Shown here: piece by piece, positions 33,946 through 43,687 of the stretch
Layout: each line of letters opens with the position of its first letter
Numbering within the stretch: the first letter of the stretch is position 1
Assembly: GCA_944389105.1 (NCBI GenBank)
Contig: CALXLD010000006.1
Coordinates: 62,001-126,000, forward strand
Source: an uncultured Spirochaetaceae bacterium
GTDB lineage: Bacteria; Spirochaetota; Spirochaetia; Sphaerochaetales; Sphaerochaetaceae
Direction: 5' to 3'
Length of the DNA stretch: 64,000 bases
Program-made: the position numbers and the translations under genes
Notes under the pieces: model-generated
The model's input: the letters and a program-made list of their open reading frames with translations, nothing else
Told to the model about the DNA's origin: nothing
The model's database searches: none

Positions 33946-35198
33946 CCAGAGGAACACTTGCCATAATAAGCCATTCTCTCATACTGTACCTTCTCTCAAC
34001 GCCTAAGCCTGATATAAAGCATCCGGCAATCATATGGGGTGCATTGACCTTGGTTATGGAGGCTCTGGTTGTATTCGTCTCGTTCTTCCTCGGCTACTAT
34101 TTATGGGCAGTCTCATTTTTGTATTTTGTGCTGATAATCTCTTACTTTATTGTGTTTCTAACGATTTCCTCGGGATTATTAACAAAGAATATCTTCATAT
34201 TCATGTCCTATTCTGCCTATTTCATGCTATCTGTAGGTGTTGCAGACCTTATTACGACCATCTTCTTCAATGGCAATCCCTTTATGCAGGGAATAATAAG
34301 ACTGCCATTCACACTTATTCTGATAGTACTCATAAAGTGGCCATTGAAACCATTTCTGTCGGACTGGGTTTATAAGATAACAAAGGGATGGGGAATACTT
34401 GCTATATTCTCCACTACTGCTACGGCTGTTGCTTCAATAATCTCAATAGCCGGACTTTTCCTAATAGATGACAAAGTAGTCCTGCTATGGTTGCTGCTGC
34501 TGTTTTCTTTCATGATAATTGCTTCCATTGCAATCATCATACGGATGATAAGGCTTCTGGATGAACGTCAGACTCTCCTTGCTTCCAAGTATCAGGAAGA
34601 AATACTTAAAAATGAGCTGAAAGCCGAAGCCGAGTTCGTTGATAGCGCAAAGCAATTCAGGCATGACCAGAGACATCATGACATGATACTCCTTGAGCTC
34701 ATTGAAAGCGGCAAAGATAAAGAAGCCATAGAATATCTGAAGAATCACACATCAGGTCTTAATGAAATAGCTCTCGTATCCTGGTGCGAGAACATAACGC
34801 TTAATGCGATTATCAGGCTGACTGCAAGGAAATGCGCAGATCTATCAGTTCCATTTACAGCTTCAGTCATCTTTCCGGAGAAGACGGAGCTTTCCAACAT
34901 AGAGATCGGTACTGTTTTCGGCAATCTGCTGGAAAACGCAGTAGAAGCCTCTGTGAAAACGAAAGACCCCAGAATCGAGATGAGTTCCAGGATAAACAAC
35001 GGCAATACTGTCATTGCTGAAATAAGGAATAAGACTGATGTGATTCCTTCTTTTGTTAATGGTTTTCCTTTAACGACAAAACAAAATGGCGGCACCGGCA
35101 TAAAAAGCGTAAGGAATGTGCTGGAAAAGCATAATGGGCTTATAAGATGTTTTGTTGAGGATAATACTTTCTGTACTCAGATCATATTTCCATTGTAA
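33921..35198 (+). CDS. Orphan sensor histidine kinase, GHKL/Agr type
   Basis: A 425-residue protein. About six to seven hydrophobic helices occupy residues 10-205, followed by a dimerisation helix with KQFRHDQRHHDM (phospho-accepting His at RHD), then an ATPase domain with NLLENAVEA (N box) and GGTGIKSVRN (G box). The fold matches quorum-type kinases of the AgrC/HPK10 group, which sense peptides or cell-surface signals. No LytTR response regulator or peptide gene is next to it, so it is an orphan. It overlaps the U32 gene by 25 bp and must share its transcript. Confidence 0.85.
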   Translation: MYAELSNLTRGTLAIISHSLILYLLSTPKPDIKHPAIIWGALTLVMEALVVFVSFFLGYYLWAVSFLYFVLIISYFIVFLTISSGLLTKNIFIFMSYSAYFMLSVGVADLITTIFFNGNPFMQGIIRLPFTLILIVLIKWPLKPFLSDWVYKITKGWGILAIFSTTATAVASIISIAGLFLIDDKVVLLWLLLLFSFMIIASIAIIIRMIRLLDERQTLLASKYQEEILKNELKAEAEFVDSAKQFRHDQRHHDMILLELIESGKDKEAIEYLKNHTSGLNEIALVSWCENITLNAIIRLTARKCADLSVPFTASVIFPEKTELSNIEIGTVFGNLLENAVEASVKTKDPRIEMSSRINNGNTVIAEIRNKTDVIPSFVNGFPLTTKQNGGTGIKSVRNVLEKHNGLIRCFVEDNTFCTQIIFPL

Positions 35199-35199
35199 A

Positions 35200-35230
35200 A
35201 CAGCTGCCCCGAAAGCTCTGAGGCAGCTGT
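35200..35230. terminator. Bidirectional intrinsic terminator
   Basis: A perfect 9-bp stem ACAGCTGCC / GGCAGCTGT lies between the convergent kinase and asd genes. Confidence 0.75.
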
Positions 35231-35236
35231 CTGTCC

Positions 35237-36259
35237 TTACCTGATTCCGTAGCGGGAAACAAAGGCTTCCGCATTCTGGATTGATCCTCCTGCAGCACCT
35301 TTTACAATATTGTTCACGAGGAGCACGAAACCAATCTTTCCGTTCTTTTTCTTCAGACGTCCTGTATAGACGACCATGCCTTTTGGATTCCCCCAGAAAG
35401 CATACTTTGGCTGAGGGAATGTAGGAGCATCGGAGTACACTACAGGCTGTTCCGGAGAAGATGGAAGGTCTGAAGCTTCCTTGAAATCCGCCCAGTCCTT
35501 TATGATATCTTCGATTTCCACTTCTTTTTCAAAATCAAGCCATACAGTCTCAAGATGACCGAACATTACAGGAACACGTACTGTATATGCATATACATCA
35601 GGATCGATTGACAGGATCTTCTTTACTTCCTTTTCGATCTTCTCTTCTTCTCCCCCGATATATGGTATGCAGTTATCTGTGATATCAAAGGAGGAAAGTC
35701 CTGGATATCCAGCTCCGGATACACTCTGATAGCTATTGATTGTAATTGTCTTGATTCCGTACTTCCTAAGAGGAGCAAGAGCCATTGCAAGTCCTGTTGT
35801 TACACAGTTCGCATTTGTTACACAGAACCCTGTCTGTGGATAACCCTGCTCTCTGATCAGATCAAGCTGTTCCATATTAGTCTCTGGAATGAGAATAGGA
35901 ACATCTGTGTCGTAGCGCATTGCAGCTGCATTGGAGAACACATAGAATCCCTCTGCCCTCAGCTGTGGCTCAGCTTCTCTTGCTACTGCTGCAGGAAGCG
36001 CAGAAAAGACGATTCTTACTCCTGCGTTCTTCATCTCAGAGAGGCTGAACTCCTTCACTTCGATATCCTTGATTACCTCAGGCATCTCGAAAGGCATGAC
36101 CCAGTGAGCAGTAGCTCCATACTTCTGACCTACTCTCGCTGCCGATGCAGTAACATAGCTAAGCTCAAACCACGGGTGATCAGAAAGCATCCACATAAAG
36201 ACCTGTCCGACCGCTCCTGTAGCACCGATGACAGCAACCTTGATTTTCTTATCCATCAT
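35237..36259 (-). CDS. asd: Aspartate-semialdehyde dehydrogenase
   Basis: A 340-residue enzyme reducing aspartyl phosphate to aspartate semialdehyde for lysine, threonine, methionine and diaminopimelate synthesis. Seen are the NADP-binding VAVIGATGAVGQVF at the N-terminus, the catalytic Cys in VTNANCVTTGL, and SYQSVSGAGYPG. The general pattern is nearer the archaeal/fungal-type ASADH than the E. coli one. ATGATG start; TATAAG lies 8 bp upstream with only a weak AGGG site. It is transcribed alone. Confidence 0.92.
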   Translation of the reverse strand: MMDKKIKVAVIGATGAVGQVFMWMLSDHPWFELSYVTASAARVGQKYGATAHWVMPFEMPEVIKDIEVKEFSLSEMKNAGVRIVFSALPAAVAREAEPQLRAEGFYVFSNAAAMRYDTDVPILIPETNMEQLDLIREQGYPQTGFCVTNANCVTTGLAMALAPLRKYGIKTITINSYQSVSGAGYPGLSSFDITDNCIPYIGGEEEKIEKEVKKILSIDPDVYAYTVRVPVMFGHLETVWLDFEKEVEIEDIIKDWADFKEASDLPSSPEQPVVYSDAPTFPQPKYAFWGNPKGMVVYTGRLKKKNGKIGFVLLVNNIVKGAAGGSIQNAEAFVSRYGIR

Positions 36260-36343
36260 TGCCCTGCCTTATACATGATATTTGAGTGAAGGATACAGTT
36301 GAAATCCCCCAGTTGCAATAGATATGACAATAATTTGCATCAG

Positions 36344-36372
36344 TTGCAATTATTCCATCTTCTTGGTATATT
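36344..36372 (+). promoter_or_regulatory. Promoter of tRNA-Ala
   Basis: TTGCAA (36344-36349), 17-bp spacer, TATATT (36367-36372), ending 13 bp before the tRNA. Confidence 0.75.
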
Positions 36373-36385
36373 CTCAGTCAGTCCC

Positions 36386-36459
36386 GGGGCCGTAGCTCAT
36401 CTGGCTAGAGCGATTGAATGGCATTCAATAGGTAGTCGGTTCAAGTCCGATCGGCTCCA
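36386..36459 (+). tRNA. tRNA-Ala (GGC)
   Basis: Complete cloverleaf: acceptor GGGGCCG/CGGCTCC including the G3-U70 pair that defines alanine tRNAs, D stem GCTC/GAGC, anticodon stem ATTGA/TCAAT around ATGGCAT (anticodon GGC), T stem GTCGG/CCGAT around TTCAAGT, discriminator A. CCA is not encoded. Confidence 0.96.
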
Positions 36460-36466
36460 CTCAAGA

Positions 36467-36497
36467 CAACTCCTTGGTAATCAGGGAGTTGTTTTTT
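36467..36497 (+). terminator. Intrinsic terminator of tRNA-Ala
   Basis: ACAACTCC / GGAGTTGT stem followed by six T. The loop resembles that of the tRNA-Cys terminator. Confidence 0.85.
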
Positions 36498-36615
36498 CTC
36501 TTATTTCTGCAGGCTACTGTGAACCGAATAACGATTGGCGACAGCTGAATGGTATCTCCAGCTCCTTCTGATTACCAAAGAGATAAGGCTGGCATGAGAA
36601 CGGGCATAGACTCTC

Positions 36616-37785
36616 TCAGATGATCTCTCCTGCCCAAAGTCTTTCTAGAAAGTATTCGAAAGGCATTATCATTATGCCGTCATCAAGCATTTCCGCAGCA
36701 GGGGTCCTGCATACAAGGATGCAGGCTGAGAAGATGCCTTCTTCCTTCAGTGCACGAAGTCCCTTGAGATCGAAAGCAGAAGGATTCCTGGTCGTTTTCG
36801 TTTCTATGGCAACAGAATCCCCGATTACGAAATCCACCTCAAAATTGGAAGCAGATCTCCAGTAACAGAGACTCTCATCAAGCTCATTGTAATCCAGATA
36901 AGCTCTGAGTTCACATCCAATATAGTTCTCAAACGCCTTTCCGAACTCAGCAGTGCCATCTGCAGGAGGAGCTGCGCCTATGGCTTTTCTAGCAACACCT
37001 ATATCAAAGAAATAATACTTACTCTTAGTTATTGCTTTGCGTTTTCTTGTCTTGCGATAGCCTGGCACCTCGATTATGACCAGCGAATCTTTCAGAACCT
37101 GATACCATTCAGCTACTGCAGCCCTGTTCACTCCGATATCGTTTGCCATATTCGAGAAGTTTACCATCTCTGTATTGTTTATTGCGGCAATCCGCAGAAA
37201 GTCCGTGAACGTAGGGAGATTCCTGGTAATTCCTTCCTCCATTATCTCCTCCTGAAGATATGCCTTTATGTAGTTTCTCAAAAGGATGTCGTAGCGACTG
37301 CTCAGGTACATTGATGGTATGAGACCTCTCGAAAAGACCTTCTCAAGTCCAAAATCAAGTTCCTTCACTTCTGGATACACCAGTGGGTGCATGTAGTTAA
37401 TCCCAGCACGTCCTCCGAGCAGGTTCACACCCTTCTCGCGCAGCCGTCTTGCACTTGAGCCTGTAAGCAGGAAGCGGAAATCAGTCTCCTCTATCAGAGA
37501 ATGGATTTCATCGAGCAGAAAAGGCACCTTCTGTATCTCATCGAGTATTACAAGACCAGATTTCTTTCCAGTCATCCGGAGCTGGTTTCTCAGAAGTGAG
37601 GGATTCGCTTTTATACGGGCTACAAGAGAGACGTCCAGGAGATTCCAGTAAAGCACTGCCTCTTGCCTCAGCTCGTTGCGTATGTATGAGGATTTCCCAG
37701 TCTGCCTAGGACCGAATAAGAATTGTGATCCATCTTCAAGCACATCCTTCAAATCCAGTATTCTATGAATGTATTCTTTTGCCAT
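36616..37785 (-). CDS. AAA family ATPase with DUF4143
   Basis: A 389-residue protein with Walker A GPRQTGKS at 25-32, Walker B LVILDEIQ at 78-85, LLTGSSARRL and a C-terminal DUF4143 region with a FEVDFVIGD...AIETK nuclease-like motif (D...ExK). It belongs to a different branch of the family from the 15429-16730 gene. A 20-bp perfect palindrome lies 40 bp upstream. These ATPases often behave as mobile accessory genes; the role is unknown. Confidence 0.87.
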   Translation of the reverse strand: MAKEYIHRILDLKDVLEDGSQFLFGPRQTGKSSYIRNELRQEAVLYWNLLDVSLVARIKANPSLLRNQLRMTGKKSGLVILDEIQKVPFLLDEIHSLIEETDFRFLLTGSSARRLREKGVNLLGGRAGINYMHPLVYPEVKELDFGLEKVFSRGLIPSMYLSSRYDILLRNYIKAYLQEEIMEEGITRNLPTFTDFLRIAAINNTEMVNFSNMANDIGVNRAAVAEWYQVLKDSLVIIEVPGYRKTRKRKAITKSKYYFFDIGVARKAIGAAPPADGTAEFGKAFENYIGCELRAYLDYNELDESLCYWRSASNFEVDFVIGDSVAIETKTTRNPSAFDLKGLRALKEEGIFSACILVCRTPAAEMLDDGIMIMPFEYFLERLWAGEII

Positions 37786-38140
37786 AGGCCCCTCCAGATG
37801 TGATTATTGCTGACAGAAATCCAGTCAAATATCATGATATTTGATAAAAAGTTTAGCAATTATCATCAAATAATACAAATATTTTCAAACAAAACAATGA
37901 GATTGCTGATGCAATTTCATTATCGAGATAGCTCCAGAGCTGAGCCTGATATTCCCATGGTGCTCTTGCGTGAATTCTAGTCGGTACTCTAATCGTAATT
38001 TTTCTAAATTGCCATAAACACTATCTTCATCAATACATTTTCCGGATTCAATCCGTAGGACAGAAGTACTTTTCTCTATCAGAAATAGCTGAAAATTTCT
38101 GCATTTATATGCAGATATTTTCAATATTATTTGACGCTGG
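37786..38140. other. Gap between two ATPase genes
   Basis: This 355-bp A/T-rich stretch holds the palindrome at 37825-37844. A 79-codon minus-strand ORF (37885-38124) is present but has no ribosome site and no recognisable family, so I do not call it a gene. The missing 5' part of the following ATPase pseudogene is not visible here. Confidence 0.5.
37825..37844. promoter_or_regulatory. 20-bp perfect palindrome, operator candidate
   Basis: TCAAATATCATGATATTTGA is self-complementary over its whole length, 40 bp upstream of the ATPase start at 37785. A partial copy (ATCATCAAATA) follows at about 37863. Autoregulation of the ATPase is possible. Confidence 0.5.
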
Positions 38141-39061
38141 CTCTATATCACAGGAAGCAACTCAAGGCTCTTATCCAAGGATATCATGACTGAGTTCAGA
38201 GGCCGGGGAGATAGCAGCGAGGTTTTTCCTCTTTCTTTCAAGGAGTATCTTTCAGCTTTCGACAAGGGGAAAGAAGATGTCTTCAATGATTATCTTCTAT
38301 ATGGCGGACTTCCATACACTCTGACACTTGCGACCCACGAAGAAAAAGCGGCATATCTCTCATCTCTTTTTACAGAGATATATTTTAAGGATATAGAGGA
38401 GCGGTATTCCATTGAAAAGGAATATGTCCTTGAAGCATTGGTGGATTCCATATATTCATCAGTAGGCTCATTAAGCAATATCAAACGGCTTGCTGACAGC
38501 ATAAACAGTTCTTTGAGCCTGAAAGCCGGCAGCCAAGTCTCAAACAATACGATAGCAAGCTATCTCTCTTATGCAGAGGATGCCTTCCTGCTGTCAGCGG
38601 CAAGAAGATATGATGTCAGAGGGAAAAAGTATTTTGAAAGCCAGAAGAAATATTATGCTACTGATTTAGGACTAAGGAATGCAAGGCTGAACTTCAGGCA
38701 GATTGAACAGCCACATCTGATGGAGAATGCCATATACATCTATCTGAAGCAAAAAGGATTCCTCGTGGATGTCGAAGTGATTGAAAAAAGCCGGGTCAAT
38801 GAAAACGGAAAGAGCGAAAGAGTGAAATACGAAATCGACTTTGCCGTGAACAAAGGAATGTACCAGTACTATATTCAGTCTGCTTACTCCCTTGAGAGCG
38901 ATGAGAAAAAAAGAAAAGAGCTTTATCCATTCTCAATTACCGGAAACTTGTTTAAGAAAATAGTCGTAACCAGGCATGAGCTTATGCCGCACTATGATGA
39001 AAACGGTATCTTCCATATCGGAATAGAAGACTTTCTCCTTGGAGACTATCTATCTGGCTGA
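38141..39061 (+). pseudogene. 5'-truncated AAA/DUF4143 ATPase
   Basis: Homology to the 15429-16730 ATPase starts at LYITGSNSRLLSKDIMTEF, right after an in-frame TGA at 38132, and continues to the normal C-terminus (FHIGIEDFLLGD). The first 130 or so residues, including Walker A and B, are absent. An ATG at 38186 could give a 291-residue product without ATPase motifs. The retained part is intact and close to the full-length relative (RYDVRGKKYFESQKKYY, LGLRNARLNFRQ), so truncation is recent or the fragment is under selection. Confidence 0.8.
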
Positions 39062-39187
39062 TAATAGTCTTCTAATCTATCTATATGCGCCATAGACTTC
39101 ACTTATCAGTTAATGAAGATAGAAGAATATAGAGATATTTCTTTCCAGCACGTTGCTGCAGTCTGAGAACTTCAGGGCACTCCTCAC

Positions 39188-39721
39188 TTACTGCTTCATA
39201 GAACCTGACAATCTATTTAAAAACAGCGGCGTGTAAATCATCCTTCCATCTCCTCTTTCGCTAAGCATCAGAGCGATGCTGTCAACTTCGGAAACAATAG
39301 GCTCAATGCGCCCTGTTCCTGATGTCGTGATTACACGCCTGCCAAGTGTTATATGCGGTCTGAATTTTCTCTTCTCAAGCTTGAATCCACGCTCAGCAAG
39401 AGAGGAAGACAATGAACGCTGAAGATCCAGAAGTGATTTATTCCCCTCAGCTCCTACCCACCAGATATCCCCATCAGGCCGGCTGAAGAAACCAATACGA
39501 TCCATCTTGAGTGAAAAAGGCTCCATCTTAACAGAGGCAACTGCCTCTTCTGCAAGCTTCTCCTCTCGGGATGAGCATTCCCCAAGAAAATTCAGGGTAA
39601 GATGCAGGTTATCTCTCTGCACGAAGGAACCAGATGAAGATTCATCGTGGATTCTATCTCTCCATTCAGAAAGCTTATCAACAACAGCATCAGGAAAAAG
39701 AACTGCAATAAATAAACGCAT
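39188..39721 (-). CDS. thpR: RNA 2',3'-cyclic phosphodiesterase (2'-5' RNA ligase family)
   Basis: A 177-residue protein of the 2H phosphoesterase superfamily with both catalytic HxTx motifs: HLT at 40-42 and HIT at 123-125. It opens 2',3'-cyclic phosphates and in vitro joins tRNA halves by 2'-5' bonds. The length matches E. coli ThpR. TAAAAT stands 6 bp before the ATG with no ribosome site, so the message may be leaderless. Confidence 0.88.
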   Translation of the reverse strand: MRLFIAVLFPDAVVDKLSEWRDRIHDESSSGSFVQRDNLHLTLNFLGECSSREEKLAEEAVASVKMEPFSLKMDRIGFFSRPDGDIWWVGAEGNKSLLDLQRSLSSSLAERGFKLEKRKFRPHITLGRRVITTSGTGRIEPIVSEVDSIALMLSERGDGRMIYTPLFLNRLSGSMKQ

Positions 39722-39746
39722 ATTCTGATTTTACACCACAAAGGAA

Positions 39747-39768
39747 ATGGCAGGAACACTCCTGCCAT
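39747..39768 (-). terminator. Hairpin after the symporter gene
   Basis: A perfect 9-bp stem ATGGCAGGA / TCCTGCCAT with a 4-nt loop lies 11 bp past the symporter stop; on the minus strand TTCCTTT follows. Confidence 0.6.
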
Positions 39769-39778
39769 TGATAAGTAC

Positions 39779-41236
39779 TCACCCTTTCAGTTTTTTCTTT
39801 TCATCTTCAGATAGGAACGCAGAAGGCGCTGGGTCAACACCAAGCTTCCACTCAATAGCATTAACGATGAAGAACGTAACAGTACCTACTGCACAGCCAA
39901 AGACAACAGGAAGTATTCCAAGGTAGAAATCTCCTCCTGAAAGTATCTGCCATATGATAACACCGATTGTTCCTGTCACTATTGAAATCTGCCCAGAGTG
40001 CTTTGTTGCTCTAGGAATAACCATTCCAAGCCCATAGGCTGCAAATGGACCAGCGCATCTTATAGCAAAGGCAAAAGTATTCATCGTTACGATATTTATC
40101 TGCATCAGGGAAATGAACATAGCTACAGCGCAGAAGATTACATTGCAGGTTCTTGTCCAGAAGATCATACCCTTATCAGAAAGACTTCTGCATTTAGCGC
40201 TATAGTGCACCATGATATCATTCATGAACATCGTAGACATACAGAGGAGATTGGAATCTGCAGAAGACATTGTCGCAGAAATGATAGCTGCAGAAACAAC
40301 TCCCGTAATGATAGTAGGTGCAAAATGCTCTGTTACAGCCATCATAGCAGTTGGACCGGTTATTCCAGGAATTGCATCCCTCATAGCAAGAGCCGCAAGA
40401 CCAAGGAGTGTCGGGAACACTGCCATTGCGGCCATGAGAACACCGGAAAGAAGGGAAGCACGGAATGCTGTCTTCTCATCCTTAGCACTCTCGAAACGGC
40501 TTATCATCTCAGGGCCTGAGAGGAATGTACAGAAATAATTGAAGATATATCCAATGATGACAACCCAGCCTATCTTAGTCGGATCAAGCTGCTCTCCAGG
40601 CAGCTTTGCGGATATGGCTTCCCATCCGCCGCATCCATTGAGAACAATAGGTGTTGCAATGGCAAGACCGGCAAGGATGATTATGAACTGGACAAGGTCA
40701 GAAACCTGATCAGCAATCATACCGCCAAGCGTTGTATATAAGATGATTATGACACCCGCAATGATGAGACAGACATTCATAGGTATGCCTGTAAGCGTGG
40801 CGACAACTGATCCGGAAGCAGCAACCTGTGATGAAGTAAGGCAGAAAAGCGCAAGGATGTTCAGGACCGCAGAGAAAACGGAGCTTCCCTTTCCGAAACG
40901 CCTTCCTATGACCTCCGGTATTGTTACAGCCATAGTCTTTCTGATACGGGGTGCAAAATATGCAAGAGGTATCATCGCAACTGAAGCTGCAAGGACATAC
41001 CAGATTGCACTCATACCCCATGTTCCGAAAGCCTTGTCAGCAAGACCTGTTGTAGAACCTCCGCCAATGTTGTTAGCAGACAGGGAGAAGGCAACCATAA
41101 AAAGGCCCATTCTTCTTCCGGCCAGCATGTAATCACTGCTTGTCTTTATCTTCAGTTTTCCGACTATGAAACCAATGACAAGCATTCCGATAAGATAAAA
41201 AAGAACAATAATAAGCGCACCGGAATTTATTTCCAT
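39779..41236 (-). CDS. Sodium:solute symporter (SSS family)
   Basis: A protein of 485 residues from ATG 41236, which has an AAAGGAGAAAG site; an in-frame ATG at 41326 would add 30 residues without support. About thirteen hydrophobic segments. SSDYMLAGRRMG in the first loop and SANNIGGGSTTGLADKAF match the SSS family, which imports sugars, amino acids or organic acids with Na+. The substrate is unknown. It is divergent from rubredoxin, with a Fur-type box between them. Confidence 0.88.
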   Translation of the reverse strand: MEINSGALIIVLFYLIGMLVIGFIVGKLKIKTSSDYMLAGRRMGLFMVAFSLSANNIGGGSTTGLADKAFGTWGMSAIWYVLAASVAMIPLAYFAPRIRKTMAVTIPEVIGRRFGKGSSVFSAVLNILALFCLTSSQVAASGSVVATLTGIPMNVCLIIAGVIIILYTTLGGMIADQVSDLVQFIIILAGLAIATPIVLNGCGGWEAISAKLPGEQLDPTKIGWVVIIGYIFNYFCTFLSGPEMISRFESAKDEKTAFRASLLSGVLMAAMAVFPTLLGLAALAMRDAIPGITGPTAMMAVTEHFAPTIITGVVSAAIISATMSSADSNLLCMSTMFMNDIMVHYSAKCRSLSDKGMIFWTRTCNVIFCAVAMFISLMQINIVTMNTFAFAIRCAGPFAAYGLGMVIPRATKHSGQISIVTGTIGVIIWQILSGGDFYLGILPVVFGCAVGTVTFFIVNAIEWKLGVDPAPSAFLSEDEKKKLKG

Positions 41237-41306
41237 AGCTTTCTCCTTTTTATTTATGATAACACAGCTTCTCTTCAGATTGACTGCAAGGAATAAATAG
41301 AGTACC

Positions 41307-41329
41307 TTATTGATAACGATTATCAATAA
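41307..41329. promoter_or_regulatory. Fur-family operator
   Basis: TTATTGATAA and TTATCAATAA form a perfect 10-bp inverted repeat around CGA. The inner TGATAACGATTATCA differs at one position from the 7-1-7 Fur consensus TGATAATnATTATCA. It lies 13 bp before the rubredoxin ATG and 71 bp before the divergent symporter ATG. Confidence 0.7.
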
Positions 41330-41341
41330 TGGAGGCTCGTT

Positions 41342-41503
41342 ATGAAGAAGTACATCTGCAATCTCTGTGGTTATGTTTACGATGAGGCTGCTGGCGATCC
41401 AGACAACGGAATCGCACCAGGAACCAAGTGGGAAGATGTTCCAGAGGACTGGGTCTGCCCTCTCTGCGGCGCTGGCAAAGAAGAATTCTCACCAGAGAAC
41501 TGA
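41342..41503 (+). CDS. Rubredoxin
   Basis: A 53-residue one-iron electron carrier. The two iron-binding knuckles are complete: CNLCG (Cys6, Cys9) and CPLCGAG (Cys39, Cys42), with the conserved [14 protein letters not shown] and the aromatic VPEDWVCP. In anaerobes it passes electrons to rubrerythrin or superoxide reductase. GGAGG precedes the ATG and a Fur-type box overlaps its promoter region, suggesting induction on iron shortage or metal/oxidative stress. It is too short for typical ORF cut-offs. Confidence 0.96.
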   Translation: MKKYICNLCGYVYDEAAGDPDNGIAPGTKWEDVPEDWVCPLCGAGKEEFSPEN

Positions 41504-41513
41504 TTATAGAAAC

Positions 41514-41538
41514 AACCGGAGGCAACTCCGGTTTTTCT
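41514..41538 (+). terminator. Intrinsic terminator of rubredoxin
   Basis: AACCGGAG / CTCCGGTT stem with a 4-nt loop and TTTTC tail, 10 bp after the stop. Confidence 0.85.
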
Positions 41539-41582
41539 ATATTAAAGGCCCGGAGGAAAGATCCTGACGGGCCCGGGGAAGG

Positions 41583-43667
41583 TCACACGTAGAAGAGCAT
41601 CTCTCCATATGTAGGATATGGCCAGTTCTTCTGTCCGACTATAAGCTCAAGCTTATCACAGAAATCTCTTGCAGTATCCATGCATGGAATAATCGTATTC
41701 CTGTAATAATGAGCCAGCGACGATCCCGAATAATCAGAGGCAAGGACCACCGAACGCTCAAGCTCCTTCACAGCTTTATATAGATCATTCTCAAGCCCTT
41801 CGATTTCAGCAAGTCTCTCCATCTCCGCATCAAGCTTCATTTCGGGAAGTGCGTTTTTCTTTGCCACAATTCCTTCTGCAATAGCTGAAGAGAATTCCAT
41901 AACCGCAGGAAGAACCTGCTTATTGATCATATCCGTCATAGTGAGTGCCTCAATATGGATTGTCTTTGAGTACTCATCATTCAGAATCTCATAGCGCGAA
42001 TGAAGCTCTACAGAGCTATAGATTCCGAACTCGCTGAAGAGTTCGATATTCTTTGGCGCAAGGAGAGTATCATAAGCATCTGGAGAGGAAGCAAGATTCA
42101 TCAGCCCCCTCCTCTTGGCCTCCTCTACCCACTCTGCGCTGTAGTTATTGCCATTGAAGACAATCCTCTTATGCTGGATGTATGTCTCGCGGACAAGATC
42201 ACTTACAGCAGATGTGAAATCATTGGCCTTGGAAAGTATTTCATAGAAATCCCTCAGCTCCTTTGCGACAATCGTATTCAGGACTGTATTCGGCTCAGCT
42301 ACGGAGAAGGAAGAACCAAGCATTCTGAACTCAAACTTGTTTCCTGTAAAAGCAAAAGGACTTGTCCTGTTGCGGTCAGTCGTATCCTTAGGGATTGCAG
42401 GAAGAACGTGAACACCAAGCTGCATCTTCTCCTTTGTCCTTTCCGAGACAGGCTTTCCTTCCGCAAGAGCATCAAGGATTTCAGTAAGCTCATCTCCAAG
42501 GAAGACAGAAACAATAGCAGGAGGTGCTTCATTTGCTCCAAGACGATGGTCGTTACCGGCTGAGGCTACCGACATTCTCAGAAGATCCTGATACTCATCG
42601 ACAGCCTTCAGCACGGCAACGAGGAATAGAAGGAACTGAGCATTATCTTTTGGGTTGTCACCAGGTTCAAGGAGGTTTGTGCCTTTTTCGGTTGAAATTG
42701 ACCAGTTATTGTGTTTACCAGACCCATTAACTCCTGCAAATGGCTTCTCGTGCAGGAGACAGGCAAATCCATGCCGTTCAGCAACCTTCTTCATTATTTC
42801 CATCGTAAGCTGATTGTTATCTACAGCTATATTAGTTGTCGTAAAAATCGGTGCAAGCTCGTGCTGACAAGGAGCAACCTCATTGTGCGATGTCTTGGCG
42901 TAAATACCGAGTTTCCATAGCTCGCGGTCAAGATCCTGCATATATTCGGAAACACGGGTACGGAGAGCACCGAAATAATGGTCCTCCATCTCCTGTCCTT
43001 TCGGGGCCCTTGCACCAAGAAGCGTACGCCCTGTATAAATCAGGTCCTTCCTCTTTGCATAATCCTTCTTATCAACGAGGAAATACTCCTGCTCCGGACC
43101 TACTGTCGTAATGACGCGCTTTGCATCGGTTCCAAAGAGCCTGAGAATCTTCAAAGCCTCAGCAGAAAGGACTTCCATGCTTCTCAGAAGAGGTGTCTTC
43201 TTATCCAGGACTTCTCCGGAATAGGAGCAGAAAGCTGTAGGAATACAGAGTGTTTCATCCTTTATAAAAGCATAGCTTGTTGGATCCCATGCTGTGTATC
43301 CTCTAGCTTCAAAGGTAGCTCTCAGACCACCAGAGGGGAAAGATGAGGCATCCGGCTCACCTTTGATCAGTTCCTTTCCGGAGAATTCAAGAAGAATCTT
43401 CCCGCCATCGGCAGGTGCTATAAATGATTCATGCTTCTCGGCAGTTATTCCTGTCATAGGCTGAAACCAGTGCGTATAGTGTGTGCAGCCTTTTTCGATT
43501 GCCCAGTTCTTCATAGCATTTGCCACTGCATTAGCTACATTGATATCCAGATCCTTGCCATCTTCAACAGTACGCTTAAGTGCTTTATATATATCTTTAG
43601 GGAGACGTTCCCTCATGACTTCATCGTTGAATACCAGCGAACCGAAATAATCTGCAACTGTTTCCAT
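41583..43667 (-). CDS. glnN: Glutamine synthetase type III
   Basis: A 694-residue GSIII-type enzyme making glutamine from glutamate, ammonium and ATP. Typical blocks are [56 protein letters not shown] and [15 protein letters not shown]. The length matches the GSIII family (about 700). GGAGGAG precedes the start. Its leader contains an intrinsic terminator 20 bp upstream of the ATG, and a type I glutamine synthetase plus an ANTAR antitermination-type regulator are encoded divergently, so nitrogen-responsive antitermination is likely. Confidence 0.95.
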   Translation of the reverse strand: METVADYFGSLVFNDEVMRERLPKDIYKALKRTVEDGKDLDINVANAVANAMKNWAIEKGCTHYTHWFQPMTGITAEKHESFIAPADGGKILLEFSGKELIKGEPDASSFPSGGLRATFEARGYTAWDPTSYAFIKDETLCIPTAFCSYSGEVLDKKTPLLRSMEVLSAEALKILRLFGTDAKRVITTVGPEQEYFLVDKKDYAKRKDLIYTGRTLLGARAPKGQEMEDHYFGALRTRVSEYMQDLDRELWKLGIYAKTSHNEVAPCQHELAPIFTTTNIAVDNNQLTMEIMKKVAERHGFACLLHEKPFAGVNGSGKHNNWSISTEKGTNLLEPGDNPKDNAQFLLFLVAVLKAVDEYQDLLRMSVASAGNDHRLGANEAPPAIVSVFLGDELTEILDALAEGKPVSERTKEKMQLGVHVLPAIPKDTTDRNRTSPFAFTGNKFEFRMLGSSFSVAEPNTVLNTIVAKELRDFYEILSKANDFTSAVSDLVRETYIQHKRIVFNGNNYSAEWVEEAKRRGLMNLASSPDAYDTLLAPKNIELFSEFGIYSSVELHSRYEILNDEYSKTIHIEALTMTDMINKQVLPAVMEFSSAIAEGIVAKKNALPEMKLDAEMERLAEIEGLENDLYKAVKELERSVVLASDYSGSSLAHYYRNTIIPCMDTARDFCDKLELIVGQKNWPYPTYGEMLFYV

Positions 43668-43687
43668 AAACTCCTCCAGAAGCTATC

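Noticed and set aside
37885..38124. 79-codon minus-strand ORF between the ATPase genes
   Set aside because: No ribosome site, no family resemblance, and the shifted frame looks equally protein-like.
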